DNA of 54,508 nucleotides from Methylobacterium sp. WL119 (GTDB lineage: Bacteria; Pseudomonadota; Alphaproteobacteria; Rhizobiales; Beijerinckiaceae), in contig NZ_VRUU01000023.1 in assembly GCF_008039875.1 (NCBI RefSeq), positions 1-54,508 on the forward strand. Reading direction: 5' to 3'. The translations under genes were made by a program, and so were the position numbers. Below, in pieces: positions 18,814 to 27,282 of the stretch. Below the pieces are notes generated by a model. It saw only the letters and a list, made by a program, of their open reading frames with translations. It was not told where the DNA came from and searched no databases. Each line of letters opens with the position of its first letter. Position 1 is the first letter of the stretch.

Positions 18814-19503
18814 ATGCGAGGATGCACACAAGCGCCCGATCTGCCGGGTGCGTCAACGTTCGGCCAGGTCAACGTGACACCTCTTTGCTTAGCCAAGCTC
18901 CCCCTCGAAATACACACCAGTGCGATCCGCCAATACCTTTTTGCGATCTTCATGCTTGCGGGAGGCGCGTGCGGCATGATCGTAGTCGCTGCCGCTATAT
19001 CCCTGCTGATCTGGCATCCTTTGGAGAAGGTCACTTGGCTTCTAGCCGTAAGCGGTCTCCCCTGCGGCCTTTTTCTTACAGCATTCGGTTCCATCACCGC
19101 CTGGAATTGCCTAAAAGATGCCATGCGGCCAGCCCCCGTGCTGATCGTTCGTGAGAATGGAGTCGAAGATCGTTTTGCCGAGGCTGTGGTCCCATGGTCG
19201 GAAGTCGCGCAAGCGCGCATCGTCTACGTTCGCGGTTCCTTAAACCACGTTCGCCTCAACCTTCGGACGCCACTCAGCGCCCGACAGAACCGGTTCCGCT
19301 TTGGACAATGGCACAGCCGACCGATGGTGTTCTGTGTCCCTTTGGTCCTACTGGACCTCAAGCCTCACGAACTCGCTCAAGTCGTTGCCACTCTAGTCAA
19401 AGCTCATGGCGCAGAGGTCTCAGCACAGGGAGGCCCAATGCTGCCTATCTCAAATGTGCATCTCGTAGAAGCGGGACGCCCGCTTCGGGGTGAAAGGCCA
19501 TAG
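18814..19503 (+). CDS. STM3941-like membrane protein of unknown function
   Basis: This 229-residue protein has two hydrophobic segments (about 42-70 and 76-100) and a basic soluble C-terminal domain. It resembles the STM3941 family, with a short N-terminus ending in LPLEIHTS, two membrane helices, VPWSEVAQARI, and a PHELAQVVATLVKAHGA helix near the end. The function is unknown. A GTG at 18874 (after an AGG-type ribosome-binding site) would give a length closer to the family and may be the true start. It converges on the hydrolase at 19566, about 60 bp away. Confidence 0.65.
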   Translation: MRGCTQAPDLPGASTFGQVNVTPLCLAKLPLEIHTSAIRQYLFAIFMLAGGACGMIVVAAAISLLIWHPLEKVTWLLAVSGLPCGLFLTAFGSITAWNCLKDAMRPAPVLIVRENGVEDRFAEAVVPWSEVAQARIVYVRGSLNHVRLNLRTPLSARQNRFRFGQWHSRPMVFCVPLVLLDLKPHELAQVVATLVKAHGAEVSAQGGPMLPISNVHLVEAGRPLRGERP

Positions 19504-19565
19504 TCTGCTATCCACCCTTCCCGAACGTTCCGTGCGGTACCAGACGTTAGATCTGCAATTGGTAT

Positions 19566-20537
19566 TCAACCCGCCTCGCGAACCTGCTCCGCGGCCCGAT
19601 CGATAGCGTCCACGACTTCGCGCGGGGCGAGATGCTGGATCATGTGGCCCATGCCCGGAACGACGACGAGTTCGCTGTTCGGCAGTTCACTGTGCAGTCG
19701 CTTGGACTGCCGATCGACGTCGGCGACTTGATCGTCGCCGCCAACGATGATCACCACAGGGAGGGTCAGGTCGCGGTAGTGCTGCTTGATCTCGACGGTG
19801 ACGGGCGTCATCAGCGCAGCGTCCTCCGCCGAGGCGCGCAGCTGCAACGGGCGCAGCATCATCGCCTTCGGGAACTCTCGGTCGAAGCGGTCCGTGACCG
19901 CAGCCGGCGCGAACATCGCCTTGATCAAGGCGGGCTGCATGAGCCGCCCAAGTACGGGCGATACCGTATGGCGCATCAGGTCGCCTATGCCGGGGATTGC
20001 CACCGGTGACGTGAGCAGCACGTCGGCACGCAGCGTCGGATAATAGGACCCGGAGGCCAACACGAGGCTGCGGACGAGTTGCGGTGCCTGGAGTGCCAAC
20101 GCGACCGCCACCAGCGCACCCCACGAGTGCCCGAGCACGACGGCCTGTGTGACGCCGAGCTGCTGGAGCGCTTTTTGGAACAGCGTGGCGTGGGCGCGTG
20201 GCGTCCAGAGGCCGCGTGGGCGATCGCTGTAGCCGTAGCCGGGTCGGTCGATGATGATGACCCGATACCGCTCGGCGAGGTCGTCGACGATGCCGCTGAC
20301 CAAAAAGTCTTGGATCATCATGCCGTTGCCGTGGATCAGCACGAGAGCCGGTCCGCGTCCGCGCTCGACATAGTGCAGTCGCACGCCATCGGCGGTGAGA
20401 AACGCACCGATTGGTGGGGTCTCGTGCTCGGCGTCCCGCGTCTTGGCAGCCGTATAGAGCGCCGAGGCGGCGAGCGCGGCCGCGGACCCGACGAGCGTCG
20501 GTGCGAGCCAGCGGCCCGTGGTGGAATGGCGTGTCAT
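19566..20537 (-). CDS. Membrane-anchored alpha/beta hydrolase
   Basis: This 323-residue alpha/beta hydrolase resembles epoxide hydrolases and haloperoxidase-like esterases. A hydrophobic N-terminal anchor lies at about 10-30. The oxyanion loop is HGNGMM, the strand-turn IDRPGYGYSDRP follows, the nucleophile Ser is in GHSWGA (about 138-143), an acid is in VGGDDQVAD, and the catalytic His is in PGMGHMIQ. The substrate cannot be inferred. A decayed copy of its N-terminal third lies at 706-1020, nearly 19 kb away, so this gene was once duplicated. It begins with an ATG 101 bp from the small secreted gene upstream. Confidence 0.85.
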   Translation of the reverse strand: MTRHSTTGRWLAPTLVGSAAALAASALYTAAKTRDAEHETPPIGAFLTADGVRLHYVERGRGPALVLIHGNGMMIQDFLVSGIVDDLAERYRVIIIDRPGYGYSDRPRGLWTPRAHATLFQKALQQLGVTQAVVLGHSWGALVAVALALQAPQLVRSLVLASGSYYPTLRADVLLTSPVAIPGIGDLMRHTVSPVLGRLMQPALIKAMFAPAAVTDRFDREFPKAMMLRPLQLRASAEDAALMTPVTVEIKQHYRDLTLPVVIIVGGDDQVADVDRQSKRLHSELPNSELVVVPGMGHMIQHLAPREVVDAIDRAAEQVREAG

Positions 20538-20637
20538 GCGGGGATCCTGTTGGATTGCGGGACATGCTCCACGATCGGTTGGATCGCTCCGAAGTCATGC
20601 GGTGGGGACCCCGTCGGTACGGGGTCGTTGCGCGGCT

Positions 20638-21000
20638 CTACGGCAGTGCGCCGATCATGCCTTTTGCTTCGGTCATCGTGTCCTCGCACGCACGCTGATG
20701 GCCTTGGCGATCCTCTGCGACCGCCTGTTCGAGGAGGCGTCGGGCATCAGCCACGTGCGCCGAAGTGGAGATCATCGCGGCATCGCTGGGTTCGCCGGCC
20801 GGCGCGGTGGCGAGGGCCTTCGGCGAGTGGCTGCTGCGGAGGGCATGCCCGTCCTGAAGTCCGGTGACTTGGACGGCACCAGCACTGTCGAGGCGGCGTT
20901 CGATCGTGCCGATCTGCTCGGCGCAGGAACTGGCGTGAGCCGGAAGTTGGGTAAGGCCGAGTAGAACGGCCGAAGCCGCTAGGGAGAGTTCGAGGCGCAT
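20638..21000 (-). CDS. Small secreted protein
   Basis: This 120-residue protein has a clear signal peptide (MRLELSLAASAVLLGL...AHA-SS). The mature part starts with a short helix CAEQIGTIERRLDSAGA and contains an ADARRLLEQAV...CEDTMTEAKGM segment, so two cysteines could form a disulfide. An AGGA ribosome-binding site lies about 8 nt before the ATG at 21000. The longer frame upstream to 21252 lacks coding character. No domain is recognised. Its transcript runs toward the hydrolase at 20537 with 100 bp between, so they may be co-expressed. Confidence 0.7.
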   Translation of the reverse strand: MRLELSLAASAVLLGLTQLPAHASSCAEQIGTIERRLDSAGAVQVTGLQDGHALRSSHSPKALATAPAGEPSDAAMISTSAHVADARRLLEQAVAEDRQGHQRACEDTMTEAKGMIGALP

Positions 21001-21364
21001 GGGGATATCCTGTGGGCTGCCGGGCAGCGGTCGGCAACGCAACAGGGGCCGCGCAACGCGAGCGTTGCCGGGCTCAGGCGTCCCCGTCTTGGGCGAAGAG
21101 CTCTTCAAATTGTTGCGATGCAATATGACAACGACCGATCGGACCAAATGATCCCCTCTGGCCGAAGAAACCTCGAGGCGGTGATCGTGCCGTGGCCGAG
21201 GGCGCACGCCGCCGGAACCGGGGCGCGATGGATCACGCGCACAAGCGACCACTCCTCAGATTGACGGCATCGATACCTGCTATCGATAGGATCTGTTTGC
21301 TTCATGTTGCAGTGCAGCGCATTTTTTTGTCATAGGCCGGGGCGGACCCGGCGTTCAAGGGAAG
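21001..21364. other. Non-coding divergent gap
   Basis: These 364 bp lie between two divergent small secreted-protein genes. A CGCGCAACGCGAGCGTTGC-type inverted segment near 21050 is the only visible structure. It presumably contains promoters for both sides. No gene is seen. Confidence 0.4.
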
Positions 21365-21589
21365 ATGATCATGACCATGCGCGCCTTTGTTCTCGCCGCG
21401 CTCGCCGTCGTTCCGGCTTTCGGTTCGGCCCTGGCCGGCGAGCGGATCGACTTCACGCCGCCGCTCTATCGCGAGCAGGCGCGTCCGACCGCTTCCGTCC
21501 GGCCGGCGACCGAGATCACGACCACGCCGAGCCTGGTGCAGGCGTCGTCGGAGGCTCCGCGCCGCATCGTCGAAGCAACAGCCCGCTAA
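21365..21589 (+). CDS. Small secreted protein, 74 aa
   Basis: This short open frame has a good signal peptide (MRAFVLAALAVVPAFGSALA, then GERIDF). The mature chain has about 50 residues and is rich in Pro, Thr and Arg. An AAGGGAAG purine run precedes the ATG cluster at 21365-21377; the third ATG is an equally good start. No known domain is seen. The high GC and export signal match other small Methylobacterium proteins of unknown role. Confidence 0.6.
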   Translation: MIMTMRAFVLAALAVVPAFGSALAGERIDFTPPLYREQARPTASVRPATEITTTPSLVQASSEAPRRIVEATAR

Positions 21590-21653
21590 GATGTGATTGA
21601 ACGGGATGTCTGAGCCGCATGTGTGAAGCGAAATCCTCTCTCGTAGATAGGCC

Positions 21654-21905
21654 ATGCCTGCTTTGACGATCGCTTCTGTTCTCGCCCTGACCGCCGTCGC
21701 TGGCCTCGGCCAGGCGGAAGCCAAGGGCTGCATCAAGGGTGCTGTCGTCGGCGGCCTCGCCGGTCACATGGTCGGGCATGGCATCGCCGGTGCGGCCGCT
21801 GGCTGTGCCGTCGGTCGTCACCAGGCCAACAAGGCGACGACCACGAATACGGTGCCGACTTCGACCGCTCCGGCGACCACGACAACGACCTCGCGCTCGT
21901 ACTGA
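21654..21905 (+). CDS. Small glycine-zipper secreted protein
   Basis: This 83-residue protein has a signal peptide (to about residue 23, AEA-KG). A short Gly-zipper segment follows (GAVVGGLAGHMVGHGIAGAAAG) of the kind that inserts in or packs against membranes. The tail is Thr/Pro-rich and ends in SRSY. Two cysteines flank the zipper. It resembles small YMGG/glycine-zipper outer-envelope proteins. An intrinsic terminator follows 25 bp after the stop, so the transcript ends here. The function is unknown. Confidence 0.65.
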   Translation: MPALTIASVLALTAVAGLGQAEAKGCIKGAVVGGLAGHMVGHGIAGAAAGCAVGRHQANKATTTNTVPTSTAPATTTTTSRSY

Positions 21906-21930
21906 CCGTTCGAAGGGTCTTGTAGTCTGG

Positions 21931-21963
21931 AAAAGGGCCCGGCGTATGGCCCGGGCCTTTTTC
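21931..21963 (+). terminator. Rho-independent terminator
   Basis: An AAAAGG-(G)-CCCGG arm pairs with CCGGG-CCTTTT around a short loop, with one bulged G, and a run of five T follows. It lies downstream of the glycine-zipper gene in the right orientation. Confidence 0.8.
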
Positions 21964-22151
21964 TATTAGGTTGCCACCACAGACCTATGGTCAGGATATT
22001 TAGTTGTGTCGGATCGCTTCGCGGTCTGGGGCCGACGACCGGTCACAGAGGCTCTTCGGTCCTGAGCATCAGCGCGTTTAGAGCCGAACATCATCCTGTC
22101 GCATCCGGCCGCTCATCTGTGCGTAGCGGCCGATACATCGGGACGTCACAG

Positions 22152-23000
22152 ATGGCACAGGGAAACGGCATGCGCAGCGCAGTCATCTCGGTGATCTCGG
22201 CCACGATAGCGATCGCACTGAGTGCACCGGGTCGCGCCGGCGAGGGCCCATCGGTGTGTCGGCTGGACCAATCGGGTGCACCCTATTCGCTCACGTTGAC
22301 GACGAGCGCGGGCGAACTGGTGGTCGATGCTGAGCGCCGCGGTGATACGGTCCTCATCGATGGGGGGTGGGCGTCGGGCCGCACGTATCATCTTGACCGT
22401 CGCAACGGGTTCGACGTCCGCTATCAGAGCAGCAGCCGATCAATCGAGACGGTCTTTCCCGAAGGCCTGACAGACATCTCGATCGCGGCGGCTAAGCCGA
22501 GTGAGTACCGCGCAACCAGCACACTTCTGTGGGATGGCAAGGTGACCGAGGTCCTGCGCCCGGTCACGAAGGCCACGTATCTCGGCGAGGAGCCTGTGCG
22601 CGTCGGCGCGTGTACGTTCCAGACCATCCACCTCGTCGAGGAGCCGAAGGACGCCAAGCCGACCGATCCGGTCGTGACGACGCAGCGATGGTTCTCGCCC
22701 GGCCTGAACATGAACCTGCGCATGGTCTCGGATCGGCGTGAGACCGACGGCACGTCGAAGCGCGTGCTCACATCGGAGGCGGTGGCGATCGCCGAGCGGC
22801 CGGCGACCAGTCGCAGTGATGGGATACGCTTCGGTTCACCTTCCGCTGGGCCATGTCGTGGCCGAGCCGCTCGCCAACGCGCTGACGACATCGGTCAGAA
22901 CGTCCAGTCCGGCTGCGATATCGGCAGGGTCGACGATCCCAAATGGCCTCCAACCGCCCCCATCCCGACACCGGATCAGTACCGATCCGATCGGTGCTAG
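22152..23000 (+). CDS. Secreted protein of unknown function, C-terminus doubtful
   Basis: The frame starts MAQGNGMRSAVISV and has a signal peptide ending GRA-GE near residue 31. The next 190 residues look like a compact periplasmic domain with a Cys pair (SVCRLD and VGACTFQ), alternating beta-strand patterns and an FSPGLNMNL motif. After AIAERPAT (about 22805) the composition changes to a low-complexity, Arg/Asp-rich tail. This tail is antisense to the gene at 22836-23204. The true protein probably ended near 22810, and a frameshift or lost stop may have added the tail. A longer upstream frame to 21987 was rejected because it lacks a signal sequence at its start. Confidence 0.6.
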   Translation: MAQGNGMRSAVISVISATIAIALSAPGRAGEGPSVCRLDQSGAPYSLTLTTSAGELVVDAERRGDTVLIDGGWASGRTYHLDRRNGFDVRYQSSSRSIETVFPEGLTDISIAAAKPSEYRATSTLLWDGKVTEVLRPVTKATYLGEEPVRVGACTFQTIHLVEEPKDAKPTDPVVTTQRWFSPGLNMNLRMVSDRRETDGTSKRVLTSEAVAIAERPATSRSDGIRFGSPSAGPCRGRAARQRADDIGQNVQSGCDIGRVDDPKWPPTAPIPTPDQYRSDRC

Positions 23001-23204
23001 CAAAGCCAGATTGATGTCGTCGGTCGTCGCGCTCTGGGCCATCCGCGCGATGGGGCGGCCAGACGCTTCTATGGCGCGTTCGAACACACACGGCCAAGGC
23101 GGTGCGGAAGCGATGAGCCAGGTGATCGCTGCCACGACACGACGAACAGGCTTACGCGCAATCTCATCCAGGGTATGCTTAATCAACGCACAAAAGCAGT
23201 ACAT
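22836..23204 (-). CDS. Hypothetical protein, 122 aa
   Basis: This minus-strand frame has better amino-acid balance than the overlapping plus-strand tail. An N-terminal Cys-containing helix (KHTLDEIARKPVRRVVAAITWLI) is followed by ARMAQSATTDDINLALLAPIGSVLIRC, a GGWRPFGIVDPADIAAGLDVL segment and a short basic end. No family is recognised. It overlaps the 3' end of the gene at 22152 by 165 bp on the opposite strand, so one of the two frames must be partly spurious. It diverges from the low-GC gene at 23299. Confidence 0.45.
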   Translation of the reverse strand: MYCFCALIKHTLDEIARKPVRRVVAAITWLIASAPPWPCVFERAIEASGRPIARMAQSATTDDINLALLAPIGSVLIRCRDGGGWRPFGIVDPADIAAGLDVLTDVVSALASGSATTWPSGR

Positions 23205-23298
23205 TGACTATGGGAGCAGCCGTTAAAGCATTGGTCGTGACATTGCTTAGAGCGGTATTTATAATGATGTTCACTCCCTCAAGGTAGGATCGTACGTC

Positions 23299-24030
23299 GT
23301 GTATCGGTTGTGGTGTTTCGCAATCTGCATCCTGCTCGGACTGGATGAAATCAGCAGCGCCTATGCCGGGCCAAACGGTGAGTATCTACCAGCTGGATCA
23401 GCGCAGATAGAATCTAAATTTGATTACCAAAGCGGGAAGGAGGACGGGACATTTTACCTTTCCGTCAAAATGCCAGGGTCCTATGCAACGGCTCGTATTC
23501 GATGCAATCTACGCTTCGGTAAATACTCTGTGTTCAAAATGGATCGGCGCATATCAAACACCGGTATCACACAATATGTCTTTGGAAAATTTCACGTGCC
23601 TATGAAGCACCTCCTTGATGAAATGGAAACAAAACCTTTTCCTTATTTTGATGCTCATTGCAAAACGGGCCAAATCGTTGTGGCTACCCACCTGACGGCG
23701 AATATCGTGGGAGTACCACCGTCCGTGTTCGTGCAGAGCGTTGAACAAAATGAAAAGGGCAATATAAAAAGTTTGACGCTTGGGACTGCGGGCCGCCCGT
23801 TGTTGAACCATCCCAACCCTCGCATTGGTAGGAGCGAAATTTCTGCTATTGATAAAGATCATCCATTTTACACATGCGCGATATATTCGGAGGGAGGCTT
23901 AGTCGTTATTGCTGAAGCACATAGGGAATACGAGGGCGACGTTCCAGGCAAGTTAAAGATCAAGCTTGACCGCGCGATTGTTCGGTTTGATGGCATGCAA
24001 TGCCAACTCGGCGGAGTTAATATCAATTAG
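23299..24030 (+). CDS. Secreted hypothetical protein in low-GC DNA
   Basis: This 243-residue protein starts at a GTG. Residues 1-22 are a signal peptide (CFAICILLGL...SAYA-GP). The mature chain contains four cysteines, beta-rich stretches (GTFYLSVKMPG, ATHLTANIVG) and no recognised domain. Base composition is clearly lower in GC than the flanking genes, with Lys/Asn/Ile-rich codons, which points to recent horizontal transfer. It ends 30 bp before the left terminal repeat of an IS5-family element, so the insertion or an associated deletion sits right behind it. Confidence 0.65.
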   Translation: MYRLWCFAICILLGLDEISSAYAGPNGEYLPAGSAQIESKFDYQSGKEDGTFYLSVKMPGSYATARIRCNLRFGKYSVFKMDRRISNTGITQYVFGKFHVPMKHLLDEMETKPFPYFDAHCKTGQIVVATHLTANIVGVPPSVFVQSVEQNEKGNIKSLTLGTAGRPLLNHPNPRIGRSEISAIDKDHPFYTCAIYSEGGLVVIAEAHREYEGDVPGKLKIKLDRAIVRFDGMQCQLGGVNIN

Positions 24031-24060
24031 ATGAGCGCCTCCACTCACGTTTCGCTCTCA

Positions 24061-24985
24061 AACCCCGTTTCATAATGGGCAGAACAGCTTAGCTATTGGG
24101 TGAGCGGCGAGCATCGCGGGCGTTGGGAGAGTGTCTGACGCTCACCCAGGAACCCCGATGTGGACGCCCGCCGCCCGCGCCGAGCTTGCGCGCGAGAGCC
24201 TGCCCTACGCAACCAATCTCAGCGATACCGAGTGGGCGGTGCTTGCGCCGCTTCTGCCTGCGCCGTCCAGCACAAGCCGCCCATGACGCCGGCCCCTGCG
24301 CGCGGTCTTCGACGGCATCCTGTACGTCCTGCGGACAGGATGCGCGTGGCGGCATCTGCCGCTGGACTTCCCGCCGTGGAGCACGGTGCATCGCTGGTTC
24401 TTGCGTCTCTCGCAGACAGGCGTGTTCGAGCGCCTCGCTCATGCCCTCACGATGGCTGACCGTGAGCGCGTCGGAGGTGAGGCCTGCCCGACCGGCTGTG
24501 TCGTCGATGCGCAAGCTGCCCGCTCGGGTGGCGTGGGGGTGGCCGGCAAACGCGGTTACGATCCGGCCCGGCGGGTCGTCGGGCGCAAACGCCACGCGTT
24601 GACGGATACGGACGGCCGCCTGCTCCTGGCTGCGGTCTCACCCGCTGACCTGCACGACAGCCATGGCGCGATTGCCTTGCTTCGCGTATCGCGTAGGCTG
24701 TTCCCCTTCCTGGCCCGCCGCTTTGCCGACCGAGCTTATCGAGGCGAGCGTGTTGGCGCGGCCACGACCATCACGGTCGAAATTGTCGAACCCAAGGAGG
24801 GCCAGAAGGGCTTTGCGGTGCAGCCCAGGCGGTGGGTCATCGAGAGGACGCTCAGTTGGATCGCCCGCTGCCGCAGGTTGTCTCGCGACCACGAGGCTAC
24901 CCCGTCCTCTGCGCTCGCCTTCTTCGTCCTCGCCGCAGCCATGATCCTCGTCAGACGGATCGCCCGAGCTTTATGAAACAGGGTC
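24061..24985 (+). mobile_element. IS5-family insertion sequence, inactivated
   Basis: The element is about 925 bp. Terminal inverted repeats are imperfect: AACCCCGTTTCATAA on the left against the complement of TTATGAAACAGGGTC on the right (13 of 15 positions). One transposase frame fills the interior but contains an in-frame TGA. No matching target-site duplication is visible (flanks CTCA and TTAG), which suggests decay, recombination or an adjacent deletion after insertion. It interrupts the minus-strand gene that ends at 24986. Confidence 0.8.
24158..24976 (+). pseudogene. IS5-family DDE transposase with premature stop
   Basis: The reading frame starts ATG-TGG-ACG at 24158 and keeps one frame to 24976. 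Codon 43 (24284-24286) is TGA, where the family normally has Arg in an RPRR-type stretch, so a CGA-to-TGA change fits. The downstream part is complete: TGCAWRHLP, the first Asp in VVDAQ, the second Asp in the DLHDS region, and a Glu in WVIERTLSW. All three catalytic residues therefore remain. A restart at 24386 would lack the N-terminal DNA-binding part. The element is probably non-autonomous unless another copy supplies transposase. Confidence 0.85.
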
Positions 24986-25895
24986 TTAGAGGCGAGAAGG
25001 AGATCGTCGTTTGCGGTTCCGTCACTGCCAACCTTGAAGGAATCGGCACCATACTCCTCATTATACCTCAAAGGGTTGACGTCGCCGTTGTAGCCGGTCT
25101 TGTTTCCCTCGTTGAACCCCACTCGATTCGACGATAGTCCACCTGGACCTAGAAGGTAGTTAGTTACCGCAGGATGCGGGCGGCTGGGTAAGAAAACGGC
25201 CGCTAAACTTACAGCTAAATCGTCAGTAGTAGTTTTGAAGACTGCTTGTAATTGCCCGGAAGCGTCGACGGCTGAAACCGGACCGCTGCCGAGTGTGACG
25301 ATGTTGCTGAAATCCGTTTGAACCTTCCCAACGTAGCTTCCATACGGAATCGCCGCGATACCAGCCCTCGCACCAGGGTTTACCGGGAAGTTGAGAGTGC
25401 TAAACCACTCGCTCCAACTGAAACCAGACGCGCCTAAGTTTGTGCCCGACCCTGGAAGAGAACCGAGAGAGTTGCCCGGGATAAAGACTCGAGCCCTTCG
25501 TTCCTCCAAGCATCTCTAGCGGTTTCACTGGAGACATCATTACCGATTTCTCCGGTGCCAGAACCTAAATCGCCGGCATCGCCCTTAATCTTAGTTAGAG
25601 CGGCTTGCGCAACTTTCTGAGAAAGATAGTATACGCCTTTGTAGACTCTGGTTTCAACTGTTCCTGTAGCTCCATAGATGTCTTGAAGAATCCTGTTTGC
25701 GGCGAAGGCCACCCCTCCGACATGCTCGCTGAAGCTTGCAATCTTGGACTGGACGAGTGCTTGGTTGTTGCCGGTCATTGCATAATAGGTTTGATAGAAT
25801 CCAATTCTATCTCCGTTGGCGAGCATTCGCTCGAACGCTGCAATCTCCTGACTCGTGAGTGCCACCATGCCGTTTCGCACATTTATTGACATCAC
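24986..25895 (-). pseudogene. Broken gene for a probable RTX-type secreted protein
   Basis: The minus-strand frame starts at 25895 (GTG) or 25892 (ATG, MSINVRNG), right behind the stop of 25896-26687. It continues as a helical N-terminal domain (LTSQEIAAFERMLANGDRIGFYQTYYAMTG...). At 25483-25486 the frame shifts. Adding one T to the short T-run restores DAWRNEGLES-FIPGNSLG and opens the next frame, which runs on through Gly/Asn-rich sequence. The IS5-family element cuts that off after DDLLLASK. Both a frameshift and an insertion have therefore destroyed it. The AW..EGL...PGN pattern recalls the N-terminal region of RTX calcium-binding proteins, but this is a weak resemblance. Confidence 0.6.
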
Positions 25896-26687
25896 TCAAT
25901 CTCTTGATTTGTATTGCATTTTATTGAGTAGTTGATCAGATTTTTTAATAAGTGCGACCGGATCGGCGCTGTTGATTTGATTGTAAGCAATCTCTACTCC
26001 AAAGCCTTCCCTCGGATACTTTAAGCTACAATTTAGTGAAACACCTTGCGAGTTGATGCATGTCTGCAAGATCAAAATACCGCCAAACTCTACGAATAAC
26101 CTCTCGTGTTTTCTTTCATATGCAGGGAGTAAACATCTCGGCGCGGCATTTTCATTGAACGTATAAAGGTGCGGCCGGATCAAGCTTCCTCTGCAAGGGT
26201 TCAATCTATCCGATACCGTTCTTAGATGAGATGCCAGAGGCGTGCTTTCGACACTGATCGAGAGTGTTCGACGTATAATTGTTTCAAGCGTAAGACCGGA
26301 AGGGGCCTCGAAGTCCTCAACTGGAGGATCCTTGATCAGATGGGCGAAATAGAGCGATTTGGGCAGATTGCTGTCCAGATGTAATGTTATCGAGATTTTT
26401 CCCTCATGCGGTTCGGGTCCGAACCTCATATCCGAGATAAATGCCCTTTCGAGCCTCAGACGCATTCGGCGACTTGGATCAGGTATGCTCGCACCGTAGG
26501 GATCTCTTCGTGCCCCGACTATTTCCACGTCGATTAGCGACCGATTCGTGTACCACGTCGTCAAGCGCTGGATCGGAGCAAACGGAGCCCGATGATCAGG
26601 TGCCGCCTGAGTACGAAGAACTCCGATGATGGACGTCGAAATCAGTAAAAGACATGCGGCGGCAGACCCATGTCGCCGATGAAACAT
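25896..26687 (-). CDS. Secreted hypothetical protein in low-GC DNA
   Basis: This protein of about 263 residues starts at the ATG of MFHRRHGSAAACLLLI. Residues 1-30 form a signal peptide (LLLISTSIIGVLRTQA-AP). The mature part has five cysteines, an RLRLERAFISDMRF stretch and an EGKISITLHLD beta segment, but no recognised family. Codon use is lower in GC than the surrounding core genes. The stop directly abuts the start of the broken gene downstream (TGA then GTGATG), so the two form one transcript. A longer frame to 26759 adds an implausible leader. Confidence 0.6.
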   Translation of the reverse strand: MFHRRHGSAAACLLLISTSIIGVLRTQAAPDHRAPFAPIQRLTTWYTNRSLIDVEIVGARRDPYGASIPDPSRRMRLRLERAFISDMRFGPEPHEGKISITLHLDSNLPKSLYFAHLIKDPPVEDFEAPSGLTLETIIRRTLSISVESTPLASHLRTVSDRLNPCRGSLIRPHLYTFNENAAPRCLLPAYERKHERLFVEFGGILILQTCINSQGVSLNCSLKYPREGFGVEIAYNQINSADPVALIKKSDQLLNKMQYKSRD

Positions 26688-26842
26688 AATAATGCCACAG
26701 CTTTTTCGAAGATGCGATCTGCGCGATTCGGCGCGCCTTGCATTTGTGATAGATCGCATGGCAACAGCAATCTGCCTGATTCAAATCGCGAACTGAATCA
26801 TCTAAGCACGCAAGCTTGACAGCAGCAAGACGTTTCTCTTCT

Positions 26843-26886
26843 TTGATCGCCTCGGACGGATCGCCCAAGCTTTATGAAACAGGGTT
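26843..26886 (+). mobile_element. Solo right end of an IS5-family element
   Basis: About 44 bp closely match the right terminus of the element at 24061-24985: GACGGATCGCCC-AGCTTTATGAAACAGGG, including the last transposase codons and stop and the whole terminal repeat. The rest of that copy is missing. The two right ends lie about 1.9 kb apart in the same orientation, bracketing the low-GC gene pair. Confidence 0.7.
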
Positions 26887-27000
26887 TCACATGTGCATAA
26901 GACGCCTGTATTACATTAAGTTTATCAAATGTGTGTTATCCGAGACAGCAGTGACGAGGTATAATTTTTCGTGACGTCAGGCTGATGTTCGGCGTCAATC

Positions 27001-27276
27001 TCGAACCGCTTGCCTGCCGCTGGAACTCGTCCCGGCCCGCCGGAAGAGCTGCGCGTTGACCGGTCGTTCTCTGGCCGCGTCACCGACCGGAAGACCCGGG
27101 ACGAGGCGGTGGAGGTGGACGCGTCACGGCTTGGGGAGAAGATGCGCCGGGACGGGCTCGGCACCGTTCAGATCACCGTTTACTACCACACGAGAGAGCA
27201 CGATTGCGGCGAGCCAATGTGCTCGGTCTCAACGGTCGTGAACGTGACGGAGGTCCTATATCGATCTCGTTCTTAG
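27001..27276 (+). pseudogene. umuC (DNA polymerase V) C-terminal fragment
   Basis: About 90 codons resemble the little-finger region of UmuC-type Y-family polymerases: RPGPPEELRVDRSFSGRVTD, EAVEVDASRLGEKMRRDGLGT, TVYYHTREHD, and SVSTVVN. The palm, fingers and thumb are all absent, and the frame runs into unrelated codons (VLYRSRS) before its stop. It is a relic of a translesion polymerase gene, presumably plasmid- or phage-derived, left beside the IS remnants. The identification relies on recall of the family pattern; no homologue was aligned. Confidence 0.65.
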
Positions 27277-27282
27277 GCTACT

